A DNA stretch of 64,000 bases from Camarhynchus parvulus (lineage: Eukaryota; Chordata; Aves; Passeriformes; Thraupidae), in the NCBI RefSeq assembly GCF_901933205.1, contig NC_044576.1, forward strand, positions 6,791,024-6,855,023, read 5' to 3'. Both the position numbers and the translations under genes were made by a program. The notes under the pieces were generated by a model. That model saw nothing but the letters and a program-made list of their open reading frames with translations. It made no database searches and had not been told where the DNA came from. Shown here piece after piece: positions 48,976 to 60,700 of the stretch. Each line of letters begins with the position of its first letter. The first letter of the stretch is position 1.

Positions 48976-49173
48976 AATGGTTTGTCTCCGTTGCACATGG
49001 CAACACAAGGGGATCATCTAAACTGTGTTCAGCTCCTGATCCAGCACAACGTGCCTGTGGATGATGTCACCAATGACTACCTGACTGCGCTGCATGTTGC
49101 TGCCCACTGCGGCCACTACAAAGTCGCCAAGGTTCTCTTGGACAAGAAAGCTAATCCTAATGCCAAAGCACTG
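48976..49173 (+). CDS. ANK3: Ankyrin-G exon, ankyrin repeats R10 and R11
   Basis: A 198-base phase 0-0 exon encoding 66 residues (window residues 303-368): R10, [20 protein letters not shown] to DDVTN, and R11, [20 protein letters not shown] to [25 protein letters not shown] separates ankyrin-G from ankyrin-B ([20 protein letters not shown]). The fused double-repeat exon is conserved in vertebrate ankyrins. The donor CTG before GTGAGT is strong. Confidence 0.97.
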
Positions 49174-50912
49174 GTGAGTACACAGCAGGGTGCTGTTCAC
49201 AGCCAAACATTCCTGCAAAGTTGTGCTGGGACTTCCTGGGAGTTGTTTTCTGCCTGCTGATGGCTGACAGAGAGGATGGGCTGTTATTGCCGTAGCCCAA
49301 GAACAAATGCTCGAAGTTCAAAGTGTTGATAATGTACCCTGCAATCAGAGAAGACCTTTGCTTGCAGACAGCCAGCAGTGATTTATGAATTTCTGGTGTA
49401 ACTAGAGCACTTTTGCCTCCTGGTAGGTTTTTATGATTATCAGTAGATGGAACAGCTGCAGATGTAACTGCTGTAGTTTTTGGTATGGAGAGAATCCTTA
49501 TTTTCCAAGTGTTTGGACACAGAAAATAATCAGTGATGTTTGAAACATCACTAAGTTCTCAGTGATGTGAAACAGTAAAAGGTAGGAATGAGTTACATAA
49601 TGAGTATTTGTGGTATTCTATGTCAATGGAGTCATGTGCCTTTCTACTTTAGAAACAACTTCAGCAGCAAAATACATTAGTGCAGTTAAACTGCACACAA
49701 ACAGAATACATTAATGCCTTTTGTTCAAATTGCAATCTCAGTCCATTCTATTTAAAATGTCTCTTTGATTTGTTCTTCAAGAACAGTTCCAAACAAATTT
49801 ACATTCTGACATGAACTGGGTTGATTGGTCTCACAGCCTGGTGCTAGCTCACTCAGCTCCTGAAATGTTGTGTGAGCTCCTGAAACCCTCTCGAGCCAGG
49901 TGGGATTGACTCTCTTGGAGGCAGCACAGGCTCCATGGATTTCCTTCTCTCAGCCCCTGAGCTTTTTGTGGCAGATCAGCTTGTATTCAGGTGTCTGTGG
50001 TCAGCTATTAGGATATATGGAATACAGCTGAGCTCACCCTGGGCATTGTGCACTGCCAAGGAGAGGGGTGGGAGCTGCTGCGCTGGAACAGACAATGACA
50101 TAGACCTCACATCATGAAAACAATATTCTTTACTATATGGCAGGTAAAAAAGGATAATTCTGATCAGATCTGAGGGACCAGCTCTGCCAGTTGTTTTCAG
50201 AATGTTCTGCAAAGGCTCTTTTGTACCGAGCAGCATCAGCATTCAGTGCTCTGATGTTGCTGTACCAATCGTGGGTGCTCTGGACAGCCTATTTCATTTC
50301 CTGATTTACTTTTGTTCTGTGGTATCATCTCACACTAAATAAAATGATAGTTCTAATGTTCATCCCACTGCACACATCTTTTTTAAAGGAAGGGGTGAAA
50401 TACTTCTAGTTGCAGTAAGCTGACAGGGAATGAATGGGGAAAAAAACCCAAACAAACAAAGCAAGTAGTAAAAGTAGTTTAGAAGATGTAAATTCCAGAG
50501 CCTGTAAAAGGCAAGTGCTTTTTTTACCAGCATTTCTAAAAGGTCAAAAGAAAAACAACCAAAAAACCCACCCCAAATTCCCCAAAGACTCCAGCAGAAA
50601 ACCCTAGCCCAGTAAAAGTGAATATGGTAAGCAAAAAAGAAGGGTTTGACAGTTTTGCGCGAATTGAGATTTTTTAAGATAAATTAATTGTTGGAGTGGG
50701 CAATATATTTCATAATTAAAACTGGATATATGAAATAGATCTTTATCATCTTATAAATGTTTACTTTCTATTACATGAAAAATGTAGTATATCCAAAATA
50801 AATTTGGGAGTTGTTAATTTAAAATGGAAAAATTTATTTTGTGAATTCCATACTCAGTTCTATTTTTTAATTACATGAGGGCATCAAAAAGTGGGTTCTT
50901 TCTCATTTCCAG
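49174..50912 (+). other. ANK3: Intron R11-R12 (1.7 kb)
   Basis: Non-coding. It has a 21-base quasi-palindrome (49532-49552, AGTGATGTTT around one G) followed by a near copy of its left half at about 49560, and A/C-rich simple sequence at 50436-50460 and 50548-50590. The acceptor is TTCTCATTTCCAG. Confidence 0.9.
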
Positions 50913-51011
50913 AATGGTTTCACACCTCTTCACATTGCCTGCAAGAAGAACAGAATAAAAGTAATGGAACTTCTTCTAAAGCACGGTGCATCAATTCAAG
51001 CTGTAACTGAG
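50913..51011 (+). CDS. ANK3: Ankyrin-G exon, ankyrin repeat R12
   Basis: A 99-base phase 0-0 exon encoding [20 protein letters not shown] to AVTE (window residues 369-401). From memory it is identical to human ankyrin-G. Only 11 of 33 codons end in G or C, in contrast to the R19-R20 exon. The donor is GAG before GTAAGA. Confidence 0.97.
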
Positions 51012-52662
51012 GTAAGAAATGGTCTTTCCATGCTTGTCTTTGCTTTTCTTACAAAATTCATTGCCTCTGTATTGATTAATATTTCAGTATTTCTGAAAGA
51101 GCATGGACCAATTAACTCAACAAGTATTTTCAACTAGATATTGTGAAATAATAAAACTGAACAATAAAGTCAGTTGCCCTAATGAGTCACAAATTTATGT
51201 TGGGATTATAGTGAGAATAACAAGTGAAATGTAACAAAAATAACTTCCTAAAATCTACCATTTCTGCCAATTTTCCTTCTGTAATTTAAGGCCTTAAGGA
51301 TGAGATTTGCTCTGTTACAGACATTGAGGTGAAGACTATGCTTCACTCAAGTCCTGTTTTAAAAGGTGGTTTAATTCAGACCTTTTTTGGCTTTCCAAAA
51401 AGAAGTTCTATTCTCCCACCATCATGGGACATCACAAATCAGCTAGACAGAAATCAATATACTCTCACTTCAGTCAGCATGAGATAGTCTGCACCCAGTT
51501 CTTGGAACAATTCTGAGGTTGATTGAGTACCTATGGGAATTTTTACCTCCATGTATGTATATTGTACCAAGTTAGGAGGGGAGCAAAAATCACATGTATG
51601 AATATATGACCACTGTGGAATGGGCCATGTTAGAAAATGACAGGGAATTCCATGGATTAAACAAGGTGCAATGGGGAATAGTTCATCTCCATAAAATGGA
51701 GTTTGATTTAATGTGTGTAGGGTTGTTCTAATTATTCAGCAGCAAACCATACAGATCCCTTCCTGGCTTGCTTGAGGAAGAAGAGTCTGCCCTGGCTACA
51801 GTTCATGTAGCTCCAGACTAGCATTTAAAAACTCTAGAAGCATTTACTGAATTGTTTGAAACAGGTAAAACAATTTACACACTTGGCCGGTTATTCTGCC
51901 TTCCTGCTCATGTTTGCTGTTCTGCATGAGAAAGGAAGATAAGTGCTTTCCTCACTTCTACCCTCTGGGATTTGTATATATCTGTGGGGAAGGTGCCTAA
52001 ACCATGGGGATTTCCAGAGATCTACTGAGCCTTCTCCTGCTCTTGGTAGCAAAAGGCCCTTCTGGAGGCTCTGGCTGGCTGTTGGTACAGCTGTGAGGAG
52101 GCTTTAGGGTGATTCTGCGTGGGGAAATATTAACTACTGATTGGATTTTTAAAGCAAAATCCTTGAGGTCATGCCCTGCTGAATGACTGCTCCCTTTTTT
52201 CCCCTCTCCTCCTCCTCTCCCTCTCTTTCTCTCCAGTTGGGCTCTCATATCTTGTGTAATGGGTGAAGATTCATGATGGTGATATTTCTTGCGCAAGCTG
52301 AACGTTTCAAAAAGCCTTGCCTTAGTACTAGGAATGCTTCTATTTTTTTTTTTCATGTTCCAAGACAATATTTAGCAAATGCCTAATCTTAATCTTGCTT
52401 AGCTATGGTTGATTTTGTTGATGAAGAACTGCTGAATTCCTTGAACATTTATATATTTGCTCGCTAACCACACTCATAGGTGTTCCCAATCCTGTGTGCC
52501 TTTCATTTAAGCATATGGATATGGTTTTAAGAAGATAAAACCCTCTCAGAAGAGAAAGCAGCTGGGTTTACTCACTTTAGAAAAATTTATGTTTTCCCCA
52601 TGATGTTCTTGAAAAGGTATGTGGAAATAAGCATTTTAATTGAACTTTGGTCTGTTTTTCAG
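51012..52662 (+). other. ANK3: Intron R12-R13 (1.65 kb)
   Basis: Non-coding. A strong pyrimidine tract ending in CAG (52192-52236) forms a decoy acceptor 426 bases before the true exon. The true acceptor is GTCTGTTTTTCAG. Confidence 0.9.
52192..52236 (+). other. Decoy 3' splice site with long polypyrimidine tract
   Basis: More than 40 bases of almost pure C and T end in CTCTCCAG. By eye it is a better acceptor than several real ones here. A potential donor (GGGTGAAGAT) lies only about 25 bases downstream, and no ankyrin-like coding follows, so it is probably a pseudo-splice site. Confidence 0.5.
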
Positions 52663-52761
52663 TCGGGCCTAACTCCAATCCATGTTGCTGCCTTCATGGG
52701 ACATGTAAATATTGTATCACAGCTAATGCATCATGGAGCATCCCCCAACACTACCAATGTG
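52663..52761 (+). CDS. ANK3: Ankyrin-G exon, ankyrin repeat R13
   Basis: A 99-base phase 0-0 exon encoding [20 protein letters not shown] to NTTNV (window residues 402-434). [13 protein letters not shown] is specific to ankyrin-G; ankyrin-B has LLLLQNGASPDVT. In the mammalian protein R13 begins the second half of the solenoid. The acceptor is TGTTTTTCAG and the donor GTG before GTGAGT. Confidence 0.97.
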
Positions 52762-54017
52762 GTGAGTCACGGGCTTCCTTTCAGCAAGGCAGGACTGGGA
52801 ATGAAAGTGTGATAATATCTGGGAGCAGTGCTGGGATGGAGTGCCTGATTCTGCTGTCCACCACCCGCCTCCATAGCACCTGTGGCTCCTGCTGCAGTCA
52901 TGGCAAAGTGCAGCAGTCATGGCAAAGTGCAGCCTGCTGACTCCTACTTGGGAGATGCTTGGCAGGTTGAGGAAATGTCCAAGGGGGCTGGTCCTAAGCA
53001 GGCTCTAATCTCTTGATTTTCTGAAGTAAAGAATGAGAACATACTGTGGCTTCTCAGATGTGATTTTTGAGGTCTGTGCTTGACCGTTGAGCACTGTTTT
53101 CCCAAGACCCCGGGGGGTCTGCCATTTAAGGCAAATTCAACAGATTGCAGCAGATTGTGGGGACATATTGCCTGTGTCCATCCAGCCTCCTCTGCTGGCT
53201 GTGTGCTGTGTGCCCCAGGGCTCCCAGGGCATGTGTAAAAACTGAACTTGTTCTTAGATGAGATATGTGAAAGTTGGGAAGTGGAAGAGAAGCAGAAGCA
53301 TGTTGATCCTCTTTATCAGTTTGGCCTCCTTTTCACTTTCCATACACAGGTGCAGCTAGAAGACAGTATTTTGTAAAAGTCTTCACCGGCTGATTCTATT
53401 AAATTATGTAAAAATGCAGCACCTTTGTTAATTAGCAGATGTTTGTACCTAAAGACACATTGATACCCAAAAAGGTAGAAACCACTTTGCCTCCTGAATT
53501 GTCCTGGTTTCCTTGCATTTGTCTTTCATTAAGTCCATGAAGCCTTAGATGAGTGTACTCAGTAATGATTTTTTTTTTCCTTCTTGGTCAGTTGCCTCAG
53601 TGCTTGTCAGATTACAAATTATAATAGGGGCATAAGGCATTATAGAAGGAAAGCCAAATACATGTGTGCCTGAATATACAAAATTTGAAATACATTTTTT
53701 ACTAAATTCAGGATATAATTTTTAACATTGCTAATAAAATGCTAGTAATATAAAAATTGCACTGTCTCTTTTCAGCAAAAAATAATGACAAAGGCACTAC
53801 TGAGCTGGGAAACTGACCCTGCAATAAATGGCTTTGCAGCACACAGTGTCAGGTCAAATATTGATTTAATCTTACATCTTACAGACAGCTGCAGCAGAGT
53901 TTTTTAGTGGAGATCATTCTGAGCTGGGTCCCTGGTATTTCTGTGTTTGTGAAGCACGCTGGTGTTTGTTCTCCCTGCAGTGTGTCTAACTCTGTTCTGT
54001 TTTTGCTCTGGGTGCAG
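52762..54017 (+). other. ANK3: Intron R13-R14 (1.3 kb)
   Basis: Contains a perfect 2 x 19 bp tandem duplication (52894-52931). Nothing else was recognised. It ends in TGCTCTGGGTGCAG. Confidence 0.9.
52894..52931. repeat. Perfect tandem duplication, 2 x 19 bp
   Basis: GCAGTCATGGCAAAGTGCA is present twice in a row (52894-52912 and 52913-52931) without mismatch, a probable recent slip. Confidence 0.95.
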
Positions 54018-54116
54018 AGAGGAGAGACAGCACTGCACATGGCAGCCAGGGCTGGCCAGACTGAGGTCGTCAGGTACCTGGTACAGAACGGAGCCCAGGT
54101 GGAGGCCAAAGCCAAG
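54018..54116 (+). CDS. ANK3: Ankyrin-G exon, ankyrin repeat R14
   Basis: A 99-base phase 0-0 exon encoding [20 protein letters not shown] to EAKAK (window residues 435-467). It starts with arginine, as in other ankyrins. From memory the human protein has SGQAEVV and VQDGAQ where this one has AGQTEVV and VQNGAQ. The donor is AAG before GTGAGG. Confidence 0.97.
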
Positions 54117-56094
54117 GTGAGGACATGGCCCAGGTGGAACAAACCTGCATGATCCCTGCTGGGTAAAGCAGGGACTCACATTCATCTTGGCTGTGTCGTT
54201 TGTGAAGCCAAACCTTTGTGGTGCCCACTGATATTTTGTTATGTACCCTCTTGCTATAGCCATGAGTGATCTGTAAGAGACAAGGCAAAAGATGTCAGGT
54301 GGATGCCATCCCAGTTTTTAATATAAATTATCATGGGTTTGAAGAGTTTTCTTTTGAAGTAGGATTTGAGGAGGGAGAGGAGTTCCTCAAATGTGCTGTT
54401 ACTTCAGCAGAACTGGAAACCCTTGGCTTCTGGTGTCTCCTGTCATGTCCCTAAAGCAGCAGCCTATATGTATGTAAAAATAGTTAGACTTCTAAAGAAC
54501 ACCACCTAAAGGAAGGAGGCACACTGAGGGGATGTAGCAGAGGGCTGGAAAGAAGGAACAGATCCTATAGAAACAATTGCAGTTGAGGAAGGTAAGGGTG
54601 GAGGAAAAAGAAATGGTCAAGAGGCATGAAGGAACATGCCAAATTATGGAAACCAAAGAGTTCCAGGAAACAGGCAGGGCAAGGTGATAAATGGGTGCAA
54701 TAAATAGCAGTCTTAATAGGTAAACTCAGGAAATATTTTTTCCCCAAATGGTCATAAAATGGATGTAGCCTAAAAAAAACCAAACTGTTTTTCATTGTGA
54801 AATTATCTGTGAATTGGGTCACAAGTAAGTTTGCAGTTGAGATTATCTACTTATAAGGAACTCTGACTAAATATTTCTAGCTGATACGCTTTATATCTGC
54901 AAGGAGCCTGACAATAGAACTGATTCATGTGGTTTGTAAATCTCCAAAGACAATCTTGAAGTGAACAGCTCGTGCTCAGAAGCAGTCGTGCAAATATTTT
55001 CTGAGTAAATTCACAGAATGATTTAATTTGTGCAAACTGCCATTGCCTGTGATCAGTTTGTTATCATAAATAACAACTAAATGCACGCAGTAGATTATAC
55101 ACCAGTGCTAACATCAGCTGTGAGAAATTGTGGGGAACAGGCACAAACTGGAATAATTTAAGAACCACAAAGATGCTCCCCCAGTCAGGGGAGAATTGCC
55201 CTGCAGAGGAGCAACATTTATATCCTGGCATGCTCCCATCCTAAATCCAGAGGTGTAAAATCACTTTTGTAGGATGGGCATGGGCAGAAATCTCCCTTGC
55301 AGAGAACAGCCCAGAACTGCAGGACAGTTCTCAAAAGGTAGGAAATTCAGCAGGGGAAAATGGGGAGAGAAAGATGCTTGGTCACACTGTTGTGATAGTG
55401 TGCTTAATCCAAAGATTCTACAACAGAGAAGGGGGAGGACAAAAATACAAAACCAAATATAAGAGCTGGGAAATTACCTTCTAAACGCTCAGAACAAGGT
55501 CACAACACCCTCATATTTTCAGTGAAGGAAAAGAAATAAGCCATGAGATTCATGACAGGGAAACACCATACTTAAAACTATTCAGATTATTGTCTTCTGA
55601 ATGAGAAGCAGAAAGTGACAATTCATTTCTACACCAAGCTCTGTCATCAGTTACACTTATGGAAAATTTAACTGCAAAATTCCAATCAGTCATTATGATA
55701 CTTTATGCAAGTTTGCAGGTAATAATTGATTAAGCTATTAAATGTTGCTGTGAAGTATAAAAGAGATCAAGATGTGAGGAACACAATTATGCACTAGCTT
55801 TGTTTTCAGAAAGGCCTGCAAAGCAAAGTGAGGCAAATCCAGACAAGGAAGAAAATTGATCAATTTATTAACTTCTATGGGTTATGTCACTGTCTGGAGT
55901 ATTTTGTGATGCACTAACAGAGAGCAAGGTATCTTTGTGACATGACACAGAGAAAGCCAGCATGCAACATTCCCCAGCTAAGACCTCAGCAGAATTAACC
56001 TCGTGTGCAATTTTGAAAAGTAACAGAGTGTGGGCAGTCCCAGTGTGGGGGGCAATTTTCTCATGCATGCCTGTGTTGTTCCCTGTGTGTTTAG
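54117..56094 (+). other. ANK3: Intron R14-R15 (2.0 kb)
   Basis: Non-coding. Purine-rich around 54500-54620, otherwise unremarkable. It ends in the acceptor CCCTGTGTGTTTAG, one of two TAG acceptors next to TTTAG/TCTAG in this window. Confidence 0.9.
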
Positions 56095-56292
56095 GATGAC
56101 CAAACCCCGCTGCACATTTCTGCCCGCCTGGGCAAGGCAGACATTGTGCAGCAGCTGCTGCAGCAGGGAGCATCTCCCAACGCAGCCACCACGTCAGGCT
56201 ACACACCCCTGCACCTCTCTGCAAGGGAAGGGCATGAAGATGTGGCTTCTGTTCTTCTGGATCATGGTGCATCTCTGTCTATCATCACCAAG
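56095..56292 (+). CDS. ANK3: Ankyrin-G exon, ankyrin repeats R15 and R16
   Basis: A 198-base phase 0-0 exon encoding 66 residues (window residues 468-533): R15, [20 protein letters not shown] to NAATT, and R16, [20 protein letters not shown] to SIITK. DDQTP and [16 protein letters not shown] are ankyrin-G residues. The CAG/CTG-rich part (about 56138-56166) codes QQLLQQ and is only a short natural run, not an expansion. The donor is AAG before GTGAGC. Confidence 0.97.
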
Positions 56293-56788
56293 GTGAGCGA
56301 GCTGCAGGAGTGGCAGAATCACAGAGCACACCTGCAGCAAGGGCTGCTTGTGAATTAAATGCTGCAGGAGTCATATGCACATACAGTCTAAGTGTGAGCT
56401 ACGTTTATTAAAAGGGTACAAAGCTTCATGCTTTTACCTCAGGACCTGATGTTTAATACATCCTAGTGAGCAGGCATGAATTTTCTTGGAATGGAAGGAA
56501 TGCAGGGCAGAAATTCCAGGCGGGTGTTGATAGACTTGCCCTTGGGTCTTTGGTAGTGTGAAGAAAGGAACAGACTCTTCCCTTGTTTAAAGTAGATAGT
56601 GCTTTGCCTTGCAAGGGAAGGGCCTCCAGACCCCACAGGGCAGTTGGGAATCTGCAGACTTACTGCCTGTACTGAGGACTATGTAAGGGGGTGGATGGAA
56701 GCAGCTGCATCCTTGCAGATCAGAGACAAACCTTGTTTGCCCTGAGAAAGAGCACCCAGGGCTGCTATATTCCTGCTTTCTCTTACAG
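56293..56788 (+). other. ANK3: Intron R16-R17 (496 bp)
   Basis: A short intron with a pyrimidine-rich acceptor (CCTGCTTTCTCTTACAG). I see nothing else in it. Confidence 0.92.
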
Positions 56789-56887
56789 AAAGGATTCACT
56801 CCACTACATGTGGCTGCAAAGTATGGGAAAATCGAGGTAGCCAACCTCCTGCTTCAGAAGAATGCGTCTCCTGATGCTTCTGGAAAG
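56789..56887 (+). CDS. ANK3: Ankyrin-G exon, ankyrin repeat R17
   Basis: A 99-base phase 0-0 exon encoding [20 protein letters not shown] to DASGK (window residues 534-566). It differs from the human repeat, as remembered, only by conservative changes (GKLEV, QKSASPDAAGK). The donor is AAG before GTAGGA. Confidence 0.97.
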
Positions 56888-57611
56888 GTAGGACAGAAGA
56901 AACCACTGCCACTTGCACAGCAAATATCTCAAACCAGATAATAATTTATTAATGTCCTCCTACTTATTTACCATCACACTGGTATCCACAGCCTGGGTTT
57001 AGCTGGAATTTGTTTCACGTGGTATTCCAGTCCCTGCTGGGGCTGCCAAGAGCCAGCAAACTCTTGACAAAGTGACTTTTATTGTCATTAATTGACAACA
57101 AAATGATGGGCTCTGTGTTCACATCCAGGGGAATGGAGACAAACTATTCCACTGTGTTCCTGCCCAGAGTATTTACAGTCCTTATCAGAGTATTTGGGTA
57201 GCTGGCTCTGCTTCCCCAGCTCTCATGATGGGGCAGGGGGCAAAGGCCAATAGGACCTCAAGCTTTCTAAAGCAGCCCAGCTTGGATTCTTACAGATCCA
57301 AGGGGCAGTTTGCTTATCCACTGCAGTAAAAGGATAACATTGCCAGGGGTGTGACCTCCTTACCCTGGGGGCAGCACAGATTTGTGCTTCTCTGTTCATC
57401 TTCCCTGGGAAAAGCAAATGGGGCTTTCACAGCTCGGGAAGGATTTCCAAATTTGTTTCATTTTTTGATTCTAAAAGTCCCCCAAGACTCTGGATACACG
57501 AATGAGTAACAAATGTGTTTTTTCACCTTATCTACTGGAATTTTCCAGACCCCTGAGTTTCCCCTGGAGAGGGTCTGTAACAGCACTTGTTTGTTCTGCA
57601 TGTGTTTCTAG
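56888..57611 (+). other. ANK3: Intron R17-R18 (724 bp)
   Basis: Non-coding. Nothing is recognised except the acceptor CATGTGTTTCTAG. Confidence 0.92.
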
Positions 57612-57710
57612 AGCGGTTTAACACCACTGCATGTAGCTGCACACTACGATAATCAAAAGGTGGCCCTCCTCCTGTTGGACCAGGGAGCTTCACCTCACGC
57701 CTCTGCCAAG
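57612..57710 (+). CDS. ANK3: Ankyrin-G exon, ankyrin repeat R18
   Basis: A 99-base phase 0-0 exon encoding [20 protein letters not shown] to HASAK (window residues 567-599). The core [12 protein letters not shown] is conserved among ankyrins; LDQGASPHA points to ankyrin-G, since ankyrin-B has LEKGASPHA. The donor is AAG before GTACAA. Confidence 0.97.
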
Positions 57711-60700
57711 GTACAAGTACTGGCCGCCCTGGGGAGCAATACCCAGGCTTTTTATGTCACTTTATTCCCTGTCTGCCCCTGTTCTTTCTAGGCTGTGTAT
57801 GTTTGTAGTTACAGGAGGCTCGGTGACCTTGTTTGTTAATGTCTCACGTCCACATAAAGCTGCTAAGAATAATCCTGCAGGTGAATAAAGCAGCAATAAA
57901 AAAAAAGCAATAAGGATGCAGAAACAGTTTAAATCACCAGTTTCAGTCTCAGAAAATACTGAGCCTCGCTTTCATTTGTCCAGCCTCTTCAGTAACTTCT
58001 CCAAGCTAGCCAGCTTTGTATCTTTGCATCTTAAGATCTGTGCAGGGCAAGCCTGGGGTTGAAGCCCAGCTATGCAGGGATACTTCTGTTTGTGCCACAG
58101 GATGACATCTGAGGCCAGATAAGTTTCTCAGCACAATATATGTAATTATTCATGTGCTTCACAAAAGTATTTCTAGCCCAATGTAAATGGACTGGCAAGA
58201 AATAAAAGCAGTCACAGCCCTGCTTTGTAATTTACTGTAGGCAAGACAATGCCTAGTGTAAGGTTTCAGAGGATATGAAAGAATAAATATGTAAATTTAT
58301 TCTGGTAGTGCATAAAACAAAGAGAATTTAGAGAAGCTTAAACTATTTCTTTTGTGGATCCCAGTTTTAAGTGTGGGATGGATAAATACTATAATCAATC
58401 AGAATATAATTGATATTTGAGCAGGAACATTAGGTAAAGCAGGATGGAAACATATGTAGGTTAAAGCGGATTAAGTGCAGTGTAAATACCTCATTTAAAA
58501 CAACCCAGACAATTTCCTTAAATCTGCAAAAGAAAAGCTGTGGAGAAAGGAGAGCTAATGGAAAAGGCAGTATTGTGGTTAGATGGGCATTGCTCCTTGA
58601 TTGCCTTCCTCTCACACATGGCTGAGTGCAACCATACACTGGACCCCTTCTGCATGGCTGCAGGAGAGGATGGAGAAGGGGGTCCCCCTCCATCCTCTCC
58701 TGCAGCCATGCAGAAGGGGTCCAACTCCTCCATACTAAGAGTTGGTAGTGCAAGGAGGGGGAAGTTAAATAAACACGGACTGCCAGCAGCACAGTTTCGA
58801 ATCAATGCTGTCGATAGTGGCGCTCTGCCAGAGCAGTGCCCCGGGGGGCAGCCAGAGTGATCTCTGATCTTTCACTACTGCAGCACAGCACTCTCAAATG
58901 CCACTGGGGGGAAGGAAGGGCCTTCTGGAGAGGGTGAGAAGGCACTGACCCAGTTTTCACTGGAAGAAGCTGCCAGTGGGAGCTGTGCATCCTGTAGGGA
59001 CAGGGATTGCAGCAGCCCCTGCCAAGGGCTTGGGAAGTCCAAACAAGGTGGAAGCCCTGCGGACTGTGGTACAGCATGGCACAAACCCATGTGTCAGGTC
59101 ACCTCAGCTTCCCCATCTGTAACAGAGCAGTTCTGCAGCTGCCACTTCAGGCCTCCAAGTGCCAGCTGTAAGTGTGCCTAAAAGAAAGCATTTGTTAGTG
59201 CTCTGCAGCAAGTGAGCCACGGCAGCAGCCAGCACAGCGTCAATACTAAACAAAATTAACCATAACATGTTTGTTGCTTCGGGCACCCGCTGTGCACTCA
59301 TCCAAAAGATGATGTTGGTAACAGCAGATGATTTCCTGCACTTTTTGTAAATGTGGTCCAGTAAATAAATGTTATGTCATATCTCATCACTGACTCCACA
59401 GTTAGTTCCATCAGTGGTTGCCTTTCCTGTGACACTACTGTCTTTAACACTGATCTTAATTTAAGAGTGTCTCATTAGCCAAGCCTAGCAAAATTTGCCT
59501 TGAAGAGTGATAAGTGACAGGGTATGGGAAATGAGCATGTCAGAGTCTAGTGCTGTGGTACAGTTATCCTGATGAACCATTCTTCTCTTTCATAGGCAAA
59601 AATTGTGCCTAATTTCATGTGTGGCTTATCCCTAATTTGAATTTAGCATCCTCTTTACAGTGCCTTTTTTCCTTGCCATGCCATCCCCAAGGCCTTAGTT
59701 TTCCTCTTTCCTTTCATCTTTAACCCTTTTCCCTTTTTCCGCTCTTTTCCCTGGCAAACAGAATAACCCAATACCCTTCCTTCTGAACTTCTCTGTTTCC
59801 TTTTCCATCTATGCATTGTGACAGAGTGCTGCCCTTTTGAGGAGAAGATGCAGACTGGGACTGAGCTGAATTTCAGCTTTTATTTTTCAGCTCTCTTTTT
59901 GCCTTCTCTTGGCAACCTGCTGCTGTCCATTCCACTGAATGCAGTATATACCCATTTCTGAGGAAAAGGCTTGGAAACTACATTTGTTATTTTATGTAAT
60001 GCAATATGAGCTCCATTTCAAGGAGTTATGTTTTAGCAGATATGCAGGATTTAGCATGTAGTATTTAGGATTTATTAGGTGCTCGTGTGGCAGTGGTTGT
60101 TTTACATGGCAGTATCCTGCAGGAAGTCTAAGGGAGAGGATTATGCTTGTTTTTCCTGAAGCACTTTATCTTCGAAGTGAAAATTCAGTGGCCATGTGCT
60201 TCCTTTATTGATTGTGGCACTGTGTTTCCTGAATGTTATTTTCAAATTCCTTCATATCCAAGATCTGAACTGAATCTGAACTCAGTTTGGAAGGTTACAG
60301 AACCTTTTCCACATGAAACTAGTGCTGTGCATCTCTTGCTGCCAGGTTCCTATTAAAGCTCTCTTGTAATCATTTGTGAGCCCCCATCTATTTATTCCCT
60401 GCTCATACCTGCATTGCTTTGCATCTCTTCCTTTTTAGACCAGCCCTGCTGCTGTGTGGGTGCAGGGAGGAACCCAGCCAGGTGAATGCTTTGTGCCTTT
60501 AGGTAGATTTTATTGGGATGGGTCATCTGAGATGCAAATGGTACTTATGATGCCTTACAAAAATACAAAATGGTTTATGCAGCTTGGGTCTCATCCCCCC
60601 TGGCCTTGTCTCTTATTCAAGGCAGGAAGTTCTTGACTAAACAGTCATTGCAATCAGTGTCAAAAGCTGGTCCTACCTCCATCAGAGTTTTGGTATTTGT

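Noticed and set aside
58518..58860. Overlapping + and - frames sharing the peptide DPFCMAAGEDG
   Set aside because: Both strands give the same peptide because of the perfect inverted repeat at 58640-58723. This is not evidence of a gene.
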